A stretch of DNA of 64,000 nucleotides from Virgibacillus necropolis (GTDB lineage Bacteria; Bacillota; Bacilli; Bacillales; Amphibacillaceae), in NCBI RefSeq assembly GCF_002224365.1, contig NZ_CP022437.1:4154001-4218000 (forward strand), read 5' to 3'. Of the stretch, positions 9,061 through 17,292 are shown piece by piece; position 1 is the first letter of the stretch; every line of letters begins with the position of its first letter. The notes under the pieces are model-generated. The model was not told the DNA's origin. It ran no database searches and saw nothing but the letters and a program-made list of their open reading frames with translations. A program made the translations under genes and the position numbers.

Positions 9061-9351
9061 TTACACCCCGATCACAGAACGCTCAAGGGTGTTTTCAGCC
9101 TCCTCTTCAGCTTGAAAAGCCTCCGAGGCAATTGTTAGATTAATTCGAGCCATTTCCTCATACCCTTTTTGCATGGATTCTCGAAATTGTTGAATATGGT
9201 CATATTTCTTTTGCTCTAAATAATTCTTTGTTGCCTGACAGATAAAATCGCTAAGATCTCTATTATCATACTTCATTAGTCCATCCACCTCATTTAATAG
9301 GTTTTTTGGTAATCGTACTAAAATCTCCTGTAAGCTCTCTGACAAAACCAT
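9061..9351 (-). CDS. ndoAI: Antitoxin EndoAI (MazE-like, RHH protein)
   Basis: 96-residue ribbon-helix-helix antitoxin that neutralises NdoA and probably represses its own operon. The N-terminal [17 protein letters not shown] strand-helix is the DNA-binding dimer part; the C-terminal [23 protein letters not shown] segment matches the toxin-inhibiting region of the Bacillus antitoxin. The ATG at 9351 lies only three bases from GGAGGT; the TTG at 9345 has better spacing and could be the true start. Confidence 0.93.
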   Translation of the reverse strand: MVLSESLQEILVRLPKNLLNEVDGLMKYDNRDLSDFICQATKNYLEQKKYDHIQQFRESMQKGYEEMARINLTIASEAFQAEEEAENTLERSVIGV

Positions 9352-9515
9352 ACACCTCCGCCAACTGTTGAACGATCAATATCAAATTTAATTCAATAAT
9401 ATCACTGTACGGTTATCATTGCAAAGGATTTCAGAGATTTTTGTCTAAAAAATGTATGAATCCTGTTTAGATATTTATTACTCGTGGTATATATACTTAT
9501 TTACGAATTATAAAA

Positions 9516-10655
9516 TTATGACAGGTTTAACTTGTTTTTCTTATATACCCTTGGAATACGTTCACTTATCATACATGGGATTTCATAATTAATAGTATCT
9601 ATATAATTTGCTATTTCATCCATTTCTATTTCATCTTTTCCACTTTTCCCAATTAGTGTTACCTTGGTTCCTACAGGATATTCCTTATCCAAACAAATCA
9701 TCGTTTGATCCATGCATATCCGACCTACTATTGGCATTCGTTTTCCGTCAACCAATACGTCCATACCCTGTAATTTTCGTATCCATCCATCAGCGTAACC
9801 AATCGGCAAAGTTCCAATCCATTCTGAACCATTCGTTACATAAGTTGCTCCGTAACTAATGGATTCGTTCTTTGGAAGATTTTTTACATGAATTAACCGA
9901 CTGTACAGTGAAAAAGATGGTTTTAAATCAATTGACTTCTCGTTTCGTACATCTTCTGAAGGATATAGCCCGTACATAGCAATACCAAAGCGGATGTAAT
10001 CGTACATCTCTGAAGAAAAACGAATCGAAGCAGCACTATTCCCAATGTGAATATCAATTGGTGCATCCCACAGCTTTTCAAACACTTCTAACAACTGCTG
10101 AAAGCGTTTCTGTTGTTCATGAAAGTAAGCTGAATTTGTATCATCCGCTGTAGCGAAATGGGTATATATGCCTGTTAACTGGACTTTTTCGGTTGATTTA
10201 AGAGCCGAAACAAGGGATTGTAATTCTTCATCTTTTCGAATACCAATCCGTCCCATTCCAGTATCCCACTTCATATGAAGCTTCAATTTTTTTGAAAACA
10301 TATGTGATTGTAGCTCTTGTAGCCATTCTTTTTGAAAAAATGTAAGTGTGATATCGTGTTCAGCCGCGATTTTTGCATAATCCGGCGCAACCCACCCTAA
10401 TACCAAAATCGGTGCATTAATTCCTGAATGACGTAGTTCCAATGCCTCTTCTAAGAGAGCTACAGCAAGAGCGCTTGCACCTGCCTCTAGGGCAGCCCTA
10501 GCTACTTTAACAGCTCCATGGCCATATCCGTTTGCTTTCACAACAGCAAATATATTACTACTCGAGGATAGCTTTTGTTTCATTTGTTTTATGTTATAAG
10601 CAACGGCATCTAGGTCAATTTCCGCCCATGTTGGACGGTAAAATATGTCTGACAC
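9516..10655 (-). CDS. alr: Alanine racemase
   Basis: PLP-dependent enzyme interconverting L- and D-alanine for peptidoglycan. 379 residues, family length. The PLP lysine motif AVVKANGYGHGAVKVA is at about residues 38-53; the C-terminal catalytic tyrosine region ISYGATYVTNGSEWIGTLPIGYADGW and GRICMDQTMI are intact. GTG start with AAGGAGATA upstream. Position between ydcC and ndoAI is the conserved Bacillus order. Confidence 0.96.
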   Translation of the reverse strand: MSDIFYRPTWAEIDLDAVAYNIKQMKQKLSSSSNIFAVVKANGYGHGAVKVARAALEAGASALAVALLEEALELRHSGINAPILVLGWVAPDYAKIAAEHDITLTFFQKEWLQELQSHMFSKKLKLHMKWDTGMGRIGIRKDEELQSLVSALKSTEKVQLTGIYTHFATADDTNSAYFHEQQKRFQQLLEVFEKLWDAPIDIHIGNSAASIRFSSEMYDYIRFGIAMYGLYPSEDVRNEKSIDLKPSFSLYSRLIHVKNLPKNESISYGATYVTNGSEWIGTLPIGYADGWIRKLQGMDVLVDGKRMPIVGRICMDQTMICLDKEYPVGTKVTLIGKSGKDEIEMDEIANYIDTINYEIPCMISERIPRVYKKNKLNLS

Positions 10656-10779
10656 AACAACCTATCTCCTTCCGTTTCTTCTAATTCACCCATTCTATTA
10701 TTCCGTTATCGCTTTTACCTGTCAATTAATTAAGAAAATAAGAATTGCCAAAATGAGTAATCAAGTGCAATAATAATAG

Positions 10780-11145
10780 CTATACCCAGTAGACGAAATT
10801 ATAGAAAAGAAAGAGCGGGTGATTGCAGCCTTACCTATCATTGGAAAAATAGACCAAAGTCGTGCAGAAATGATTACGGGGGTTGTCTTAAAGGAAAGCC
10901 AAAGACTGAAATTAGAGCATCTAGTGATTGACCTGTCAGGGGTACATGCTATTGAATCAGAGGGTGTCCACGCATTGTTATATACGGTAAATACGTTGAA
11001 ATTGCTTGGTGTAGACACAGTCTTTACAGGAATACATCCCGAATTAGCGTTAAAGGCCTCTTCATTCGGGGACTTAAATAATGCAACATACTGTGCAAAT
11101 CTTGAGCAAGCTCTAACTTCCTTAGGATTTAAATTTTCCAGGTAA
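10780..11145 (+). pseudogene. Truncated RsbR-type STAS domain (remnant of a stressosome paralogue)
   Basis: A lone STAS domain of about 110 residues lies opposite to its neighbours. The homologous frame can be read from LYPVDEIIEKKERVIAALPIIGKID, equivalent to the start of the STAS domain of the RsbR at 7651-8520, through DLSGVHAIESEGVHALL to the end. Three in-frame stop codons (TAA TAA TAG) directly precede it, and the only start is a GTG at 10819 without a good binding site. I infer an RsbR paralogue that lost its N-terminal sensor domain; a short expressed STAS protein cannot be excluded. Confidence 0.65.
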
Positions 11146-11189
11146 AACAACTTAGCGCCATTAAACCTGATTGGCTAGTGGGAAAAATA

Positions 11190-11223
11190 AAAAGCAGACC
11201 CCCTTTCTTTTGTGAGTCTGCTT
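11190..11223 (-). terminator. Terminator after the ydcC-like gene
   Basis: Inverted repeat AAGCAGAC / GTCTGCTT followed on the minus strand by a T-rich run, directly after the lipoprotein gene. Confidence 0.65.
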
Positions 11224-11229
11224 GAGATT

Positions 11230-12249
11230 TTATTTAATTTCTTTACCTTGTACAGATTTAGCTACTTCGATTAATTCTTCTCTCGTCAAATCATCACTCG
11301 CTAAATAAAAACTCATTCCATTATTTTGCCATTCAATGGAGTTCGTTGACAATGCACCAACAGCGAATCCTAAGTTCACGATCTCGCCTTCAACCGCCTG
11401 TGGTGAAGCCATTGTCGGTAAAACTTCCGCTGTCTCTTCAATTAACGTAAAGTTTTTCTCACCTTCAAATGTCATAATGACACGTTTACCATTTTCTAGC
11501 TCGATTGTTTTCTGTTCAGTTAACTCAGCACCAGCAGTATTTAATGGGAACGCAAGTGTAAATGTATCGGAATTTGCGTCAGCAGATACAGGCACATCTG
11601 AAGTAGTACTGCTTTTCATGTTTTTATCCATCGAAAAGTCATCTTCTTTAAAACTAGGATCTGTTTTAAAATCTGTAAATTTAACTTCTACCACTGCTTT
11701 TTTATCTTTATCCATTACCTTCACAAGTACAGGTGCATAGGTCTTTTTATCAAAATAAATTTCTTGAAATGGAAGGTTATTATTACTTTGATAGTTTGTC
11801 TTTGTTTTGAACACATAATGTGAATCGGTTGAGCTAAATTCGGAATCACTATCTTTTTTAATATCATTTATTAGTGATTTATACAAATAAGGTTGGCTTC
11901 CATTTTCTGGCCATTCCGACTGAAATTTGAAACTTTTATTCAACGAAGGCGTTAACACAAATACACCCTCTTTATTCTTTAAAATTACTTGACTTCCTTT
12001 TTCGTCTTGATCATTTGTTAATTTAACACGGTATAAATCCTTTTTCTTGTGCCAAATGTCAATGTTAAACATCTGACTTTCCTGACCAGTATCCATTTTC
12101 ATTTCAGCTGTTGCTTTGTAACCATCCATATCTTCAAGCTTTTCATCTAACTTCTGTACAACATCCTCTTGTGACTTTTCCCCACAAGCGGAAAGTAATA
12201 AAACCAATCCTATGGCAAGTGCTAACCAAATACTGATACTTTTTTTCAT
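11230..12249 (-). CDS. ydcC: LolA-like lipoprotein (YdcC family)
   Basis: Predicted membrane-anchored lipoprotein facing outward: signal peptide with lipobox LLSACG near residue 21. The body resembles the LolA/YdcC fold, with FNIDIWHKKKDLYRVKL and an IYFDKKTYAPVLVKV strand, followed by a C-terminal DUF4367-like part (GEIVNLGFAVGALSTNSIEWQ). The ATG at 12249 has AGGGGAGA at good spacing; the ATG at 12255 is too close. Same position as B. subtilis ydcC between alr and acpS. Exact role unknown. Confidence 0.85.
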   Translation of the reverse strand: MKKSISIWLALAIGLVLLLSACGEKSQEDVVQKLDEKLEDMDGYKATAEMKMDTGQESQMFNIDIWHKKKDLYRVKLTNDQDEKGSQVILKNKEGVFVLTPSLNKSFKFQSEWPENGSQPYLYKSLINDIKKDSDSEFSSTDSHYVFKTKTNYQSNNNLPFQEIYFDKKTYAPVLVKVMDKDKKAVVEVKFTDFKTDPSFKEDDFSMDKNMKSSTTSDVPVSADANSDTFTLAFPLNTAGAELTEQKTIELENGKRVIMTFEGEKNFTLIEETAEVLPTMASPQAVEGEIVNLGFAVGALSTNSIEWQNNGMSFYLASDDLTREELIEVAKSVQGKEIK

Positions 12250-12301
12250 GGACATATCTCCCCTTGTCTCGATTCCAAGGAAAAAGAAATGTAGTCACCA
12301 C

Positions 12302-13120
12302 TTAACATCTTGTACGAAAAACAAATGGAAAACCATTGATTACATCTATGGCTAACAAATCGGAATATGAATGACCATTGAAAAGATGATTCCTGAAAAC
12401 ATCGCCATTTCCGCTCAGCATTTGTCACAATATCGTTGGCTAGCAATATGTCCCTTCCTCACGTCCAAGGCAATTCAACTACCAATGCATCATTCTTACC
12501 ACGTGATGATCCCTGATTAGCATCTTAAAGGAAGTACTAGAAACGCTGCTTTTTAAACTGGCAGGGACTAACTACTCGACTGATTACTTCTTCAGGCGTA
12601 CAAATTGTTAGTAATCTGGCTCCCGCTCTCAGAATAGCCTTTGCAGTCATTACAATTCTAAACTACCTACCCTATAGCTAACCCTTTACCTTGCTTGCCA
12701 TTATGCTTTAGAATGTGTTTCGTTCTGGTAGATTTTCTTTAAAAACTTTTCTTCCATGTATCCTTTTCTGACACACCGAAGAAACGAGCGATGGAATGCC
12801 AATCGAAATCGTTTCCCATGGCGTTATTTGCACAGGATGCACCTACTGTATAGATAAGTTACAAAAAGATCCCTTTGATACCATGCATTCCTTTTTTCAT
12901 CTGTTCATTTAGCAACATTCTGGCAATTACATACTTAATCCCCCCATTGTTTCCTGATCCAACTAAAATACAAACTTTGTCATGTTCAGAAAGGATCGAT
13001 TTCATTTTTCTCGCTACTAGCTACCAGCATTCTCCATCAATAGTTTTCCGTCATACCCAATTATTCTTATGGGCATAACTGTCTACATCGTACATCTTTT
13101 TTTGCGGTGACTATAAACAT
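12302..13120 (-). pseudogene. Decayed bifunctional NAD(P)H-hydrate epimerase/dehydratase
   Basis: No long frame survives, but translated fragments in order match the family. From an ATG at 13120 with AGAGGA upstream: MFIVTAK, then in another frame MYDVDSYAHK, GMTEN, LLMENAG, then KVCILVGSGNNGG..YVIARMLLN (the epimerase phosphate-binding motif), later AILRAGARLLTICTPEEVI (dehydratase N-terminal motif), and at the end LLAIDVINGFPFVFR before a stop at 12302. About 0.8 kb remains of an expected 1.5 kb, with several frameshifts, stops and internal deletions. In many Bacillaceae this gene sits beside acpS. Confidence 0.85.
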
Positions 13121-13181
13121 TACCATTTCCTCTACCCGCACTAAAATATATGAGACAAACTCTCCGAATATGCAAAATCCC

Positions 13182-13538
13182 CTATTCTTCTATAATTACT
13201 TGTGCAACAGCATACTCTTTGCTGTGCGTAATCGAAATAAAGGTTGTATAACCTTCAAAACCTTGTACATGGAGAATTGGTGCTCCCGATTTAGCGGATG
13301 TCACTTCTATGTCTTGAAAACCCAACTTTCCGATGCCCGTCCCTGTTGCTTTCGCAAAAGCTTCCTTAGCTGCAAACCTACCTGCGATAAATTCCACTTG
13401 ACGTGACACACTGGTTAAATTTTCATAGGTTGCCTGTTCACGGTTGGTTAAAATTCGTTTTACTAATCGATTGCTTTTCTCTATACTCTTTTTTATTCGC
13501 TTTAATTCAATAATATCGATTCCAATTCCTTTTATCAT
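13182..13538 (-). CDS. acpS: Holo-[acyl-carrier-protein] synthase
   Basis: Transfers 4'-phosphopantetheine from CoA to apo-ACP. 118 residues with the N-terminal GIGIDIIELKRI metal-binding aspartate motif and FAAKEAFAKATGTGIG with its catalytic glutamate, plus SITHSKEYAVAQVIIE at the C terminus. Start ATG 13538 has AAAGGA upstream. Divergent from the rhomboid gene. Confidence 0.95.
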   Translation of the reverse strand: MIKGIGIDIIELKRIKKSIEKSNRLVKRILTNREQATYENLTSVSRQVEFIAGRFAAKEAFAKATGTGIGKLGFQDIEVTSAKSGAPILHVQGFEGYTTFISITHSKEYAVAQVIIEE

Positions 13539-13688
13539 TTTGTGAAATCCTTTCCAAAGCTTGTAAATTTTAATTATAATTTGTTAGTTTCCTATCTTTT
13601 TTATGGTCATACTATGTATGAAACGTTATTATACTAATAATACCCGAAAAGTTACGTATTTCAAAAATTCATCCGACGGGGGCTTCCA

Positions 13689-14453
13689 ATGTTTATACGA
13701 TCAGAAAAAAGTTTAAAAGAATTTATTCACTTTTACCCTATTGTTTCAACAATCGTAATTATTCACATTGTATTATTATTACTAGTTAATATTTTATCAT
13801 TACCCATTGGAAATATAATCTACCAATGGGGTGTGGGTAATAACTTTTACATCCAGCAAGGAGAGTATTGGCGGTTACTCACATCCATTTTCCTTCACGC
13901 TGGCCTTAGCCATGCACTCTTTAATTCACTTGCATTGGTATTATTTGGACCAGCACTAGAACAAATGTTAGGAAAACCTAAATTCATTATTACGTATTTA
14001 TTAGCTGGATTAGCAGGTAACTTAGGAACATACATAATTGAACCAGCTTCGTATTTCACCACCTATGTTGGTGCGTCTGGCTCAATCTATGGTTTATTTG
14101 GCCTTTATCTTTTCATGGTGCTCTTTCGCAAACACTTAATCGATAGTCAAAATGCCCGAATCGTGGTAACAATTCTCGTGATTGGTTTAATCATGACCTT
14201 TATACGACCAGGTATTAACATTTCCGCACATCTATTTGGGTTTCTTGGAGGACTTGCACTCGGGCCATTAGTGCTAGCAAACACGCAACCATTTTCCGTA
14301 TGGCGAAATCAAAGGAGAAATAATAGTGGTTCTGTACAATTTGATCCCAACCGATGGCAGAAAAAACGGGCCAACAAAAATGTATTAAAAATAGTACTTT
14401 GGACTGCCTTCGTATTTCTTGTAGTTCTCGGCATCTTCGGAAGGTTTCTATAA
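13689..14453 (+). CDS. Rhomboid family intramembrane serine protease
   Basis: Polytopic membrane protein of 254 residues with about six transmembrane helices plus one C-terminal helix. The catalytic serine is in YVGASGSIYGLFGLY and the catalytic histidine in INISAHLFGFLGGLALG; the GLSHALFNSLAL segment carries the conserved His-Asn of the oxyanion region. Corresponds in position to B. subtilis ydcA. Substrates unknown. Followed by an intrinsic terminator. Confidence 0.9.
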   Translation: MFIRSEKSLKEFIHFYPIVSTIVIIHIVLLLLVNILSLPIGNIIYQWGVGNNFYIQQGEYWRLLTSIFLHAGLSHALFNSLALVLFGPALEQMLGKPKFIITYLLAGLAGNLGTYIIEPASYFTTYVGASGSIYGLFGLYLFMVLFRKHLIDSQNARIVVTILVIGLIMTFIRPGINISAHLFGFLGGLALGPLVLANTQPFSVWRNQRRNNSGSVQFDPNRWQKKRANKNVLKIVLWTAFVFLVVLGIFGRFL

Positions 14454-14483
14454 AAGTTTTGAACATCCTCTATAAAGTTTATT

Positions 14484-14515
14484 AAAAGATAAGGATTCAT
14501 TTCCTTATCTTTTTT
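14484..14515 (+). terminator. Terminator after the rhomboid gene
   Basis: AAAAGATAAGGA pairs with TCCTTATCTTTT around a six-base loop and runs into a T-tract. Confidence 0.85.
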
Positions 14516-14631
14516 AAATGATACATGTAACAATTCCCGTTTTAAAAAACTGTGATGGGGGAACTATATATATAATTCAAGAGAAAATCCTTTATTATCA
14601 CATAGTATTCGTAAATTAGAAGGAGATTACT

Positions 14632-14724
14632 AAGAGAAAAAAGATAATCGACCTTTTAATCAAAATAAGTGGTATTGCGCTGATAGGGATTTTTACGATT
14701 CTATTATTATGGGTAATGATGTAG
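14632..14724 (+). pseudogene. Possible 30-residue single-pass membrane peptide with a mutated start codon
   Basis: A strong AAGGAG at 14620-14625 is followed seven bases on by AAG AGA AAA AAG and then an open frame ending in TAG at 14724: basic N terminus, then a hydrophobic stretch ISGIALIGIFTILLLW. The expected ATG position reads AAG, a single-base change. It may be a recently inactivated small membrane protein gene, a sequencing error, or translated from an unusual start. The YqaE-like gene follows 50 bases on. Confidence 0.4.
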
Positions 14725-14774
14725 ATAAAAGGGTTTTCAACAAATGCTTACTTAAAAAGGAGACAAATACGCTT

Positions 14775-14933
14775 ATGTTGTTATATATATTAGCCATTCT
14801 TCTCCCGCCAGTCGCTGTATTAATGACGGGAAGGCCAATTCAAGTATTGATAAATGTACTGTTAACGATTATTGGATGGATACCAGGAGTGATTCATGCT
14901 ATGTTTGTTGTCCATGGATCAAAAAAGTCGTGA
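14775..14933 (+). CDS. YqaE/Pmp3 family small membrane protein
   Basis: 52 residues with two hydrophobic helices: LLYILAILLPPVAVLMTG and a second containing INVLLTIIGWIPGVIHAMFVV, the hallmark of the UPF0057/Pmp3 family, often linked to salt or membrane stress in other organisms. The ATG at 14775 has AAAAAGGAG upstream; an upstream in-frame start at 14709 lacks a site and would add unrelated residues. Followed by a strong hairpin terminator. Confidence 0.85.
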   Translation: MLLYILAILLPPVAVLMTGRPIQVLINVLLTIIGWIPGVIHAMFVVHGSKKS

Positions 14934-14946
14934 TACATTGTTTAGC

Positions 14947-14989
14947 AAAAAAGCCGTTCTGGAATGTGATTCTAAAGAACGGCTTTTTA
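14947..14989. terminator. Bidirectional terminator, YqaE-like gene / ydbT
   Basis: AAAAAGCCGTTCT pairs with AGAACGGCTTTTT; A- and T-tracts on both sides between convergent genes. Confidence 0.9.
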
Positions 14990-15016
14990 TTGTTGCAACT
15001 ATTACTGTTTCAGGTT

Positions 15017-16456
15017 CTAATCGCGATAAGAATACCAAGAAGTTAATTCCATAATATCCTCTACTGCCAGATCCTTTATTTTATAATGTTTCCCAGTGCC
15101 AAACTTTGAAACAATAGATGTTTTGATTGTTGCAAGAGAAGCATTTTTTTGTATCATATGTTGTTTCTTTTCAAAGGATTGAATACGTTTATGAAATAGA
15201 ATGATCGTTTTCCGATTTATTACACGGTACCGTAAAGTAAGTTGCTCATGATCAATTCGGAAGCCTGCATCCTTATAACGTAATAGACCCATGTACAAAC
15301 AAATAAGCAGTAATATAGTTGGCACCCAAATAAACTGCGGGATAAAAAACAGCATGGCAATGAGTGCTATAAGCAGTAGTATGGTAGATCGTATTATATA
15401 AAATGTTTTTGCATTCTCTGGTAATCCAATAAGATCATTTCTATTAGACACATAGTCAGGTAGAAATTTATTTAGAAAACCATCAACTTCTGACTTTTTC
15501 ATTATAGGGAAAAGTATTGTCGAAAAATCCTCGCCTTTTTCAATCGTTCCACCGGCTACTTCTGCATACACTGTTACATATCCTAACGGTTGGCGTAGTA
15601 TACTCTCATCAATACCTACAGCCTGAATTCGACGTATTGGTATAGTAGTTTGTTTTTTCTCCAATAGGCCACGAGTAATAAAAAGTTCTTCATTATTTTT
15701 TGTAATAGTAAACTTTCCGAACTTTATCATTGTCCCAGCGATACCGAGTAACCAGAGAATTAACAGTAAGGCCAAAATAAGAACCGCAATAATTATAATG
15801 CTAAAACTAATAATGGTTTGAAATGTATTCTCATAATATGAATCCGGAATAAATTGTTCAAGTTCTGAAAATAAAAACGTCATAATCACAAAAAGGATTC
15901 CAATACTACCTGATGTTGTTCCCGCTAAAAATAAACGCTTAGTGGTTATTTTTTGTTTAGGTAAGTTGTAATTGGTTCCTTCGTTACGTTCATCATTTTC
16001 TATCGGCTTTTGAACTGTTTTTAATTCTTCTCTTAGCGCCTCACCCATTTCTAACTTTACTGCTTTTAATGATGCTTCCGTTCCAACTCCGCTTCCAGCA
16101 GTTTCAATATTCACCTTAACTAGCTTAAAAATACGGTGTCCGATATTTTGTGTTAGGTCAATAGATTGTATACGATTTTTCGAAATGTAGCGCTTCTTTC
16201 GAATCAATATCCCATATTCGATTCGAAGCTCTCCCTCCTCGAGACGATATGTATAACGATACCAAGACAAAGCACTAAACACTACCACAGCTAGAATTAA
16301 TACACTTGTACCAATTAGAAAATAGATAAGTCCTGCATCTTTAAAAGCAAGGAAACCAATAACTCCAATTGAAAAAACCAATTCTTTAATCGTTTTGAGC
16401 AAAGTAAAAAATATCGCTGCAGGGTGGAGTCTTTGTTTTTTAGACATCATCTTCAT
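15017..16456 (-). CDS. ydbT: PH-domain (bPH2) membrane protein YdbT
   Basis: 479-residue membrane protein with several transmembrane helices and repeated bacterial PH-like domains. Each repeat shows the RYRISKNRIQSIDLTQNIGHRIF type signature; further copies are at TTIPIRRIQAVGIDESILRQPLGYVTVY and ILFHKRIQSFEKKQHMIQK. In B. subtilis the ydbST pair has been connected to resistance against an antimicrobial peptide. It overlaps ydbS by 17 bases; the ATG at 16450 is an alternative start. Precise role unproven. Confidence 0.88.
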   Translation of the reverse strand: MKMMSKKQRLHPAAIFFTLLKTIKELVFSIGVIGFLAFKDAGLIYFLIGTSVLILAVVVFSALSWYRYTYRLEEGELRIEYGILIRKKRYISKNRIQSIDLTQNIGHRIFKLVKVNIETAGSGVGTEASLKAVKLEMGEALREELKTVQKPIENDERNEGTNYNLPKQKITTKRLFLAGTTSGSIGILFVIMTFLFSELEQFIPDSYYENTFQTIISFSIIIIAVLILALLLILWLLGIAGTMIKFGKFTITKNNEELFITRGLLEKKQTTIPIRRIQAVGIDESILRQPLGYVTVYAEVAGGTIEKGEDFSTILFPIMKKSEVDGFLNKFLPDYVSNRNDLIGLPENAKTFYIIRSTILLLIALIAMLFFIPQFIWVPTILLLICLYMGLLRYKDAGFRIDHEQLTLRYRVINRKTIILFHKRIQSFEKKQHMIQKNASLATIKTSIVSKFGTGKHYKIKDLAVEDIMELTSWYSYRD

Positions 16457-16919
16457 TCACCCTTGCAAGTGCAGAAATTCGATCACGAAGACTAGCTGCA
16501 TCCTCCTCTAACAGTGCAGGAATTTCATGAGTTGTTGCCGCAGTAGAAATGGTTACACTAGCCAACTGATATTTTTTCAATATCGGTCCTTGTTTTGTAT
16601 CAACATGCTGCACCCTAATCATTGGCACGAGCGTTCGAGACACAATTATAATTCCGTGTTGGATGTAAATCTCTTGTTCAAAAACTTCATAACGCCAGCG
16701 CTTCCACCTTACCTTTGGCAATAGATAAACAAAAAGGTAATGCAAAAGACCACTTATTAAACTTCCAATTACCGTATACCACAATGGAAAGTTAAAAATA
16801 ATCGATATTACAAGTCCTGCAACAATGATTATCCACAAGATAGAAATATATATAATTGCGGATATTTTCCAAGCCTTGATTGCATCATCAGCTATTGTAT
16901 TAATTGGTGGTTGCCGCAT
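16440..16919 (-). CDS. ydbS: PH-domain (bPH2) membrane protein YdbS
   Basis: 159-residue partner of YdbT: two transmembrane helices near the N terminus (IIYISILWIIIVAGLVISIIF, split in text) and one bPH2 domain with the VPMIRVQHVDTKQGPILKKYQLASVTISTAA signature. ATG 16919 has a GGGGGGAAT site. Encoded upstream of and overlapping ydbT, consistent with a two-protein membrane complex. Confidence 0.88.
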   Translation of the reverse strand: MRQPPINTIADDAIKAWKISAIIYISILWIIIVAGLVISIIFNFPLWYTVIGSLISGLLHYLFVYLLPKVRWKRWRYEVFEQEIYIQHGIIIVSRTLVPMIRVQHVDTKQGPILKKYQLASVTISTAATTHEIPALLEEDAASLRDRISALARVNEDDV

Positions 16920-17011
16920 TGTGATTCCCCCCCTATTATAATTTCTATTTGTATATACGATTTATCGATCAAAAAAGTGTCATTCTTTAGTGGTTGGCCA
17001 GTAGAATGCTG

Positions 17012-17220
17012 AATTTGGACAGTATTTTACTCATAACGGACAGTATTTCACACAAGTTCGACAGTGAACAAACTCTGAACAGTCGTCTCCGCTTTTCTTG
17101 TCTAGCTGCGACTCCTAGCGACTGGCAAATAGGTAATCCTGATGAATGTACGGACAGTTCACCGTACTTTCACATGCTTACCTATTTGTACGTCGCTGAA
17201 CAGTCGTCTCCGCTTTTCTT
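17012..17220. repeat. Intergenic repeat region, family E, with 25-bp direct repeat and long hairpin
   Basis: The 370-base gap between ydbS and cshA holds no gene. It contains a 25-bp exact direct repeat (17075-17099 and 17196-17220), a near-perfect 20-bp inverted repeat between them (17117-17136 with 17178-17197, 18 of 20 matching), an inner GTACGG/CCGTAC palindrome, and a short tandem GGACAGTATTT upstream. Confidence 0.6.
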
Positions 17221-17229
17221 TACAAATTA

Positions 17230-17257
17230 AAAAGCTCCCTTTGCGCTAAGGAGCTTT
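17230..17257 (-). terminator. Terminator after cshA
   Basis: AAAGCTCCTT pairs with AAGGGAGCTTT across a short loop, followed by T on the minus strand, directly downstream of the helicase gene. Confidence 0.8.
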
Positions 17258-17292
17258 GTTTTGGTGTCTATTATTTAGTCGCGAATTTAGTC

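Noticed and set aside
12246-12446. 66-residue minus-strand open frame just upstream of the ydcC-like gene
   Set aside because: It reads the wrong frame through the dehydratase remnant; the alternative frame gives the family motif LLAIDVINGFPFVFR.
13107-13406. 99-residue plus-strand open frame over acpS and the nnr remnant
   Set aside because: It is antisense to acpS, has no ribosome site and no recognisable domain; the minus strand explains the sequence.
17012-17220. CRISPR-like array
   Set aside because: Only two copies of a 25-bp repeat with a palindromic, not spacer-like, interior, and no cas genes.
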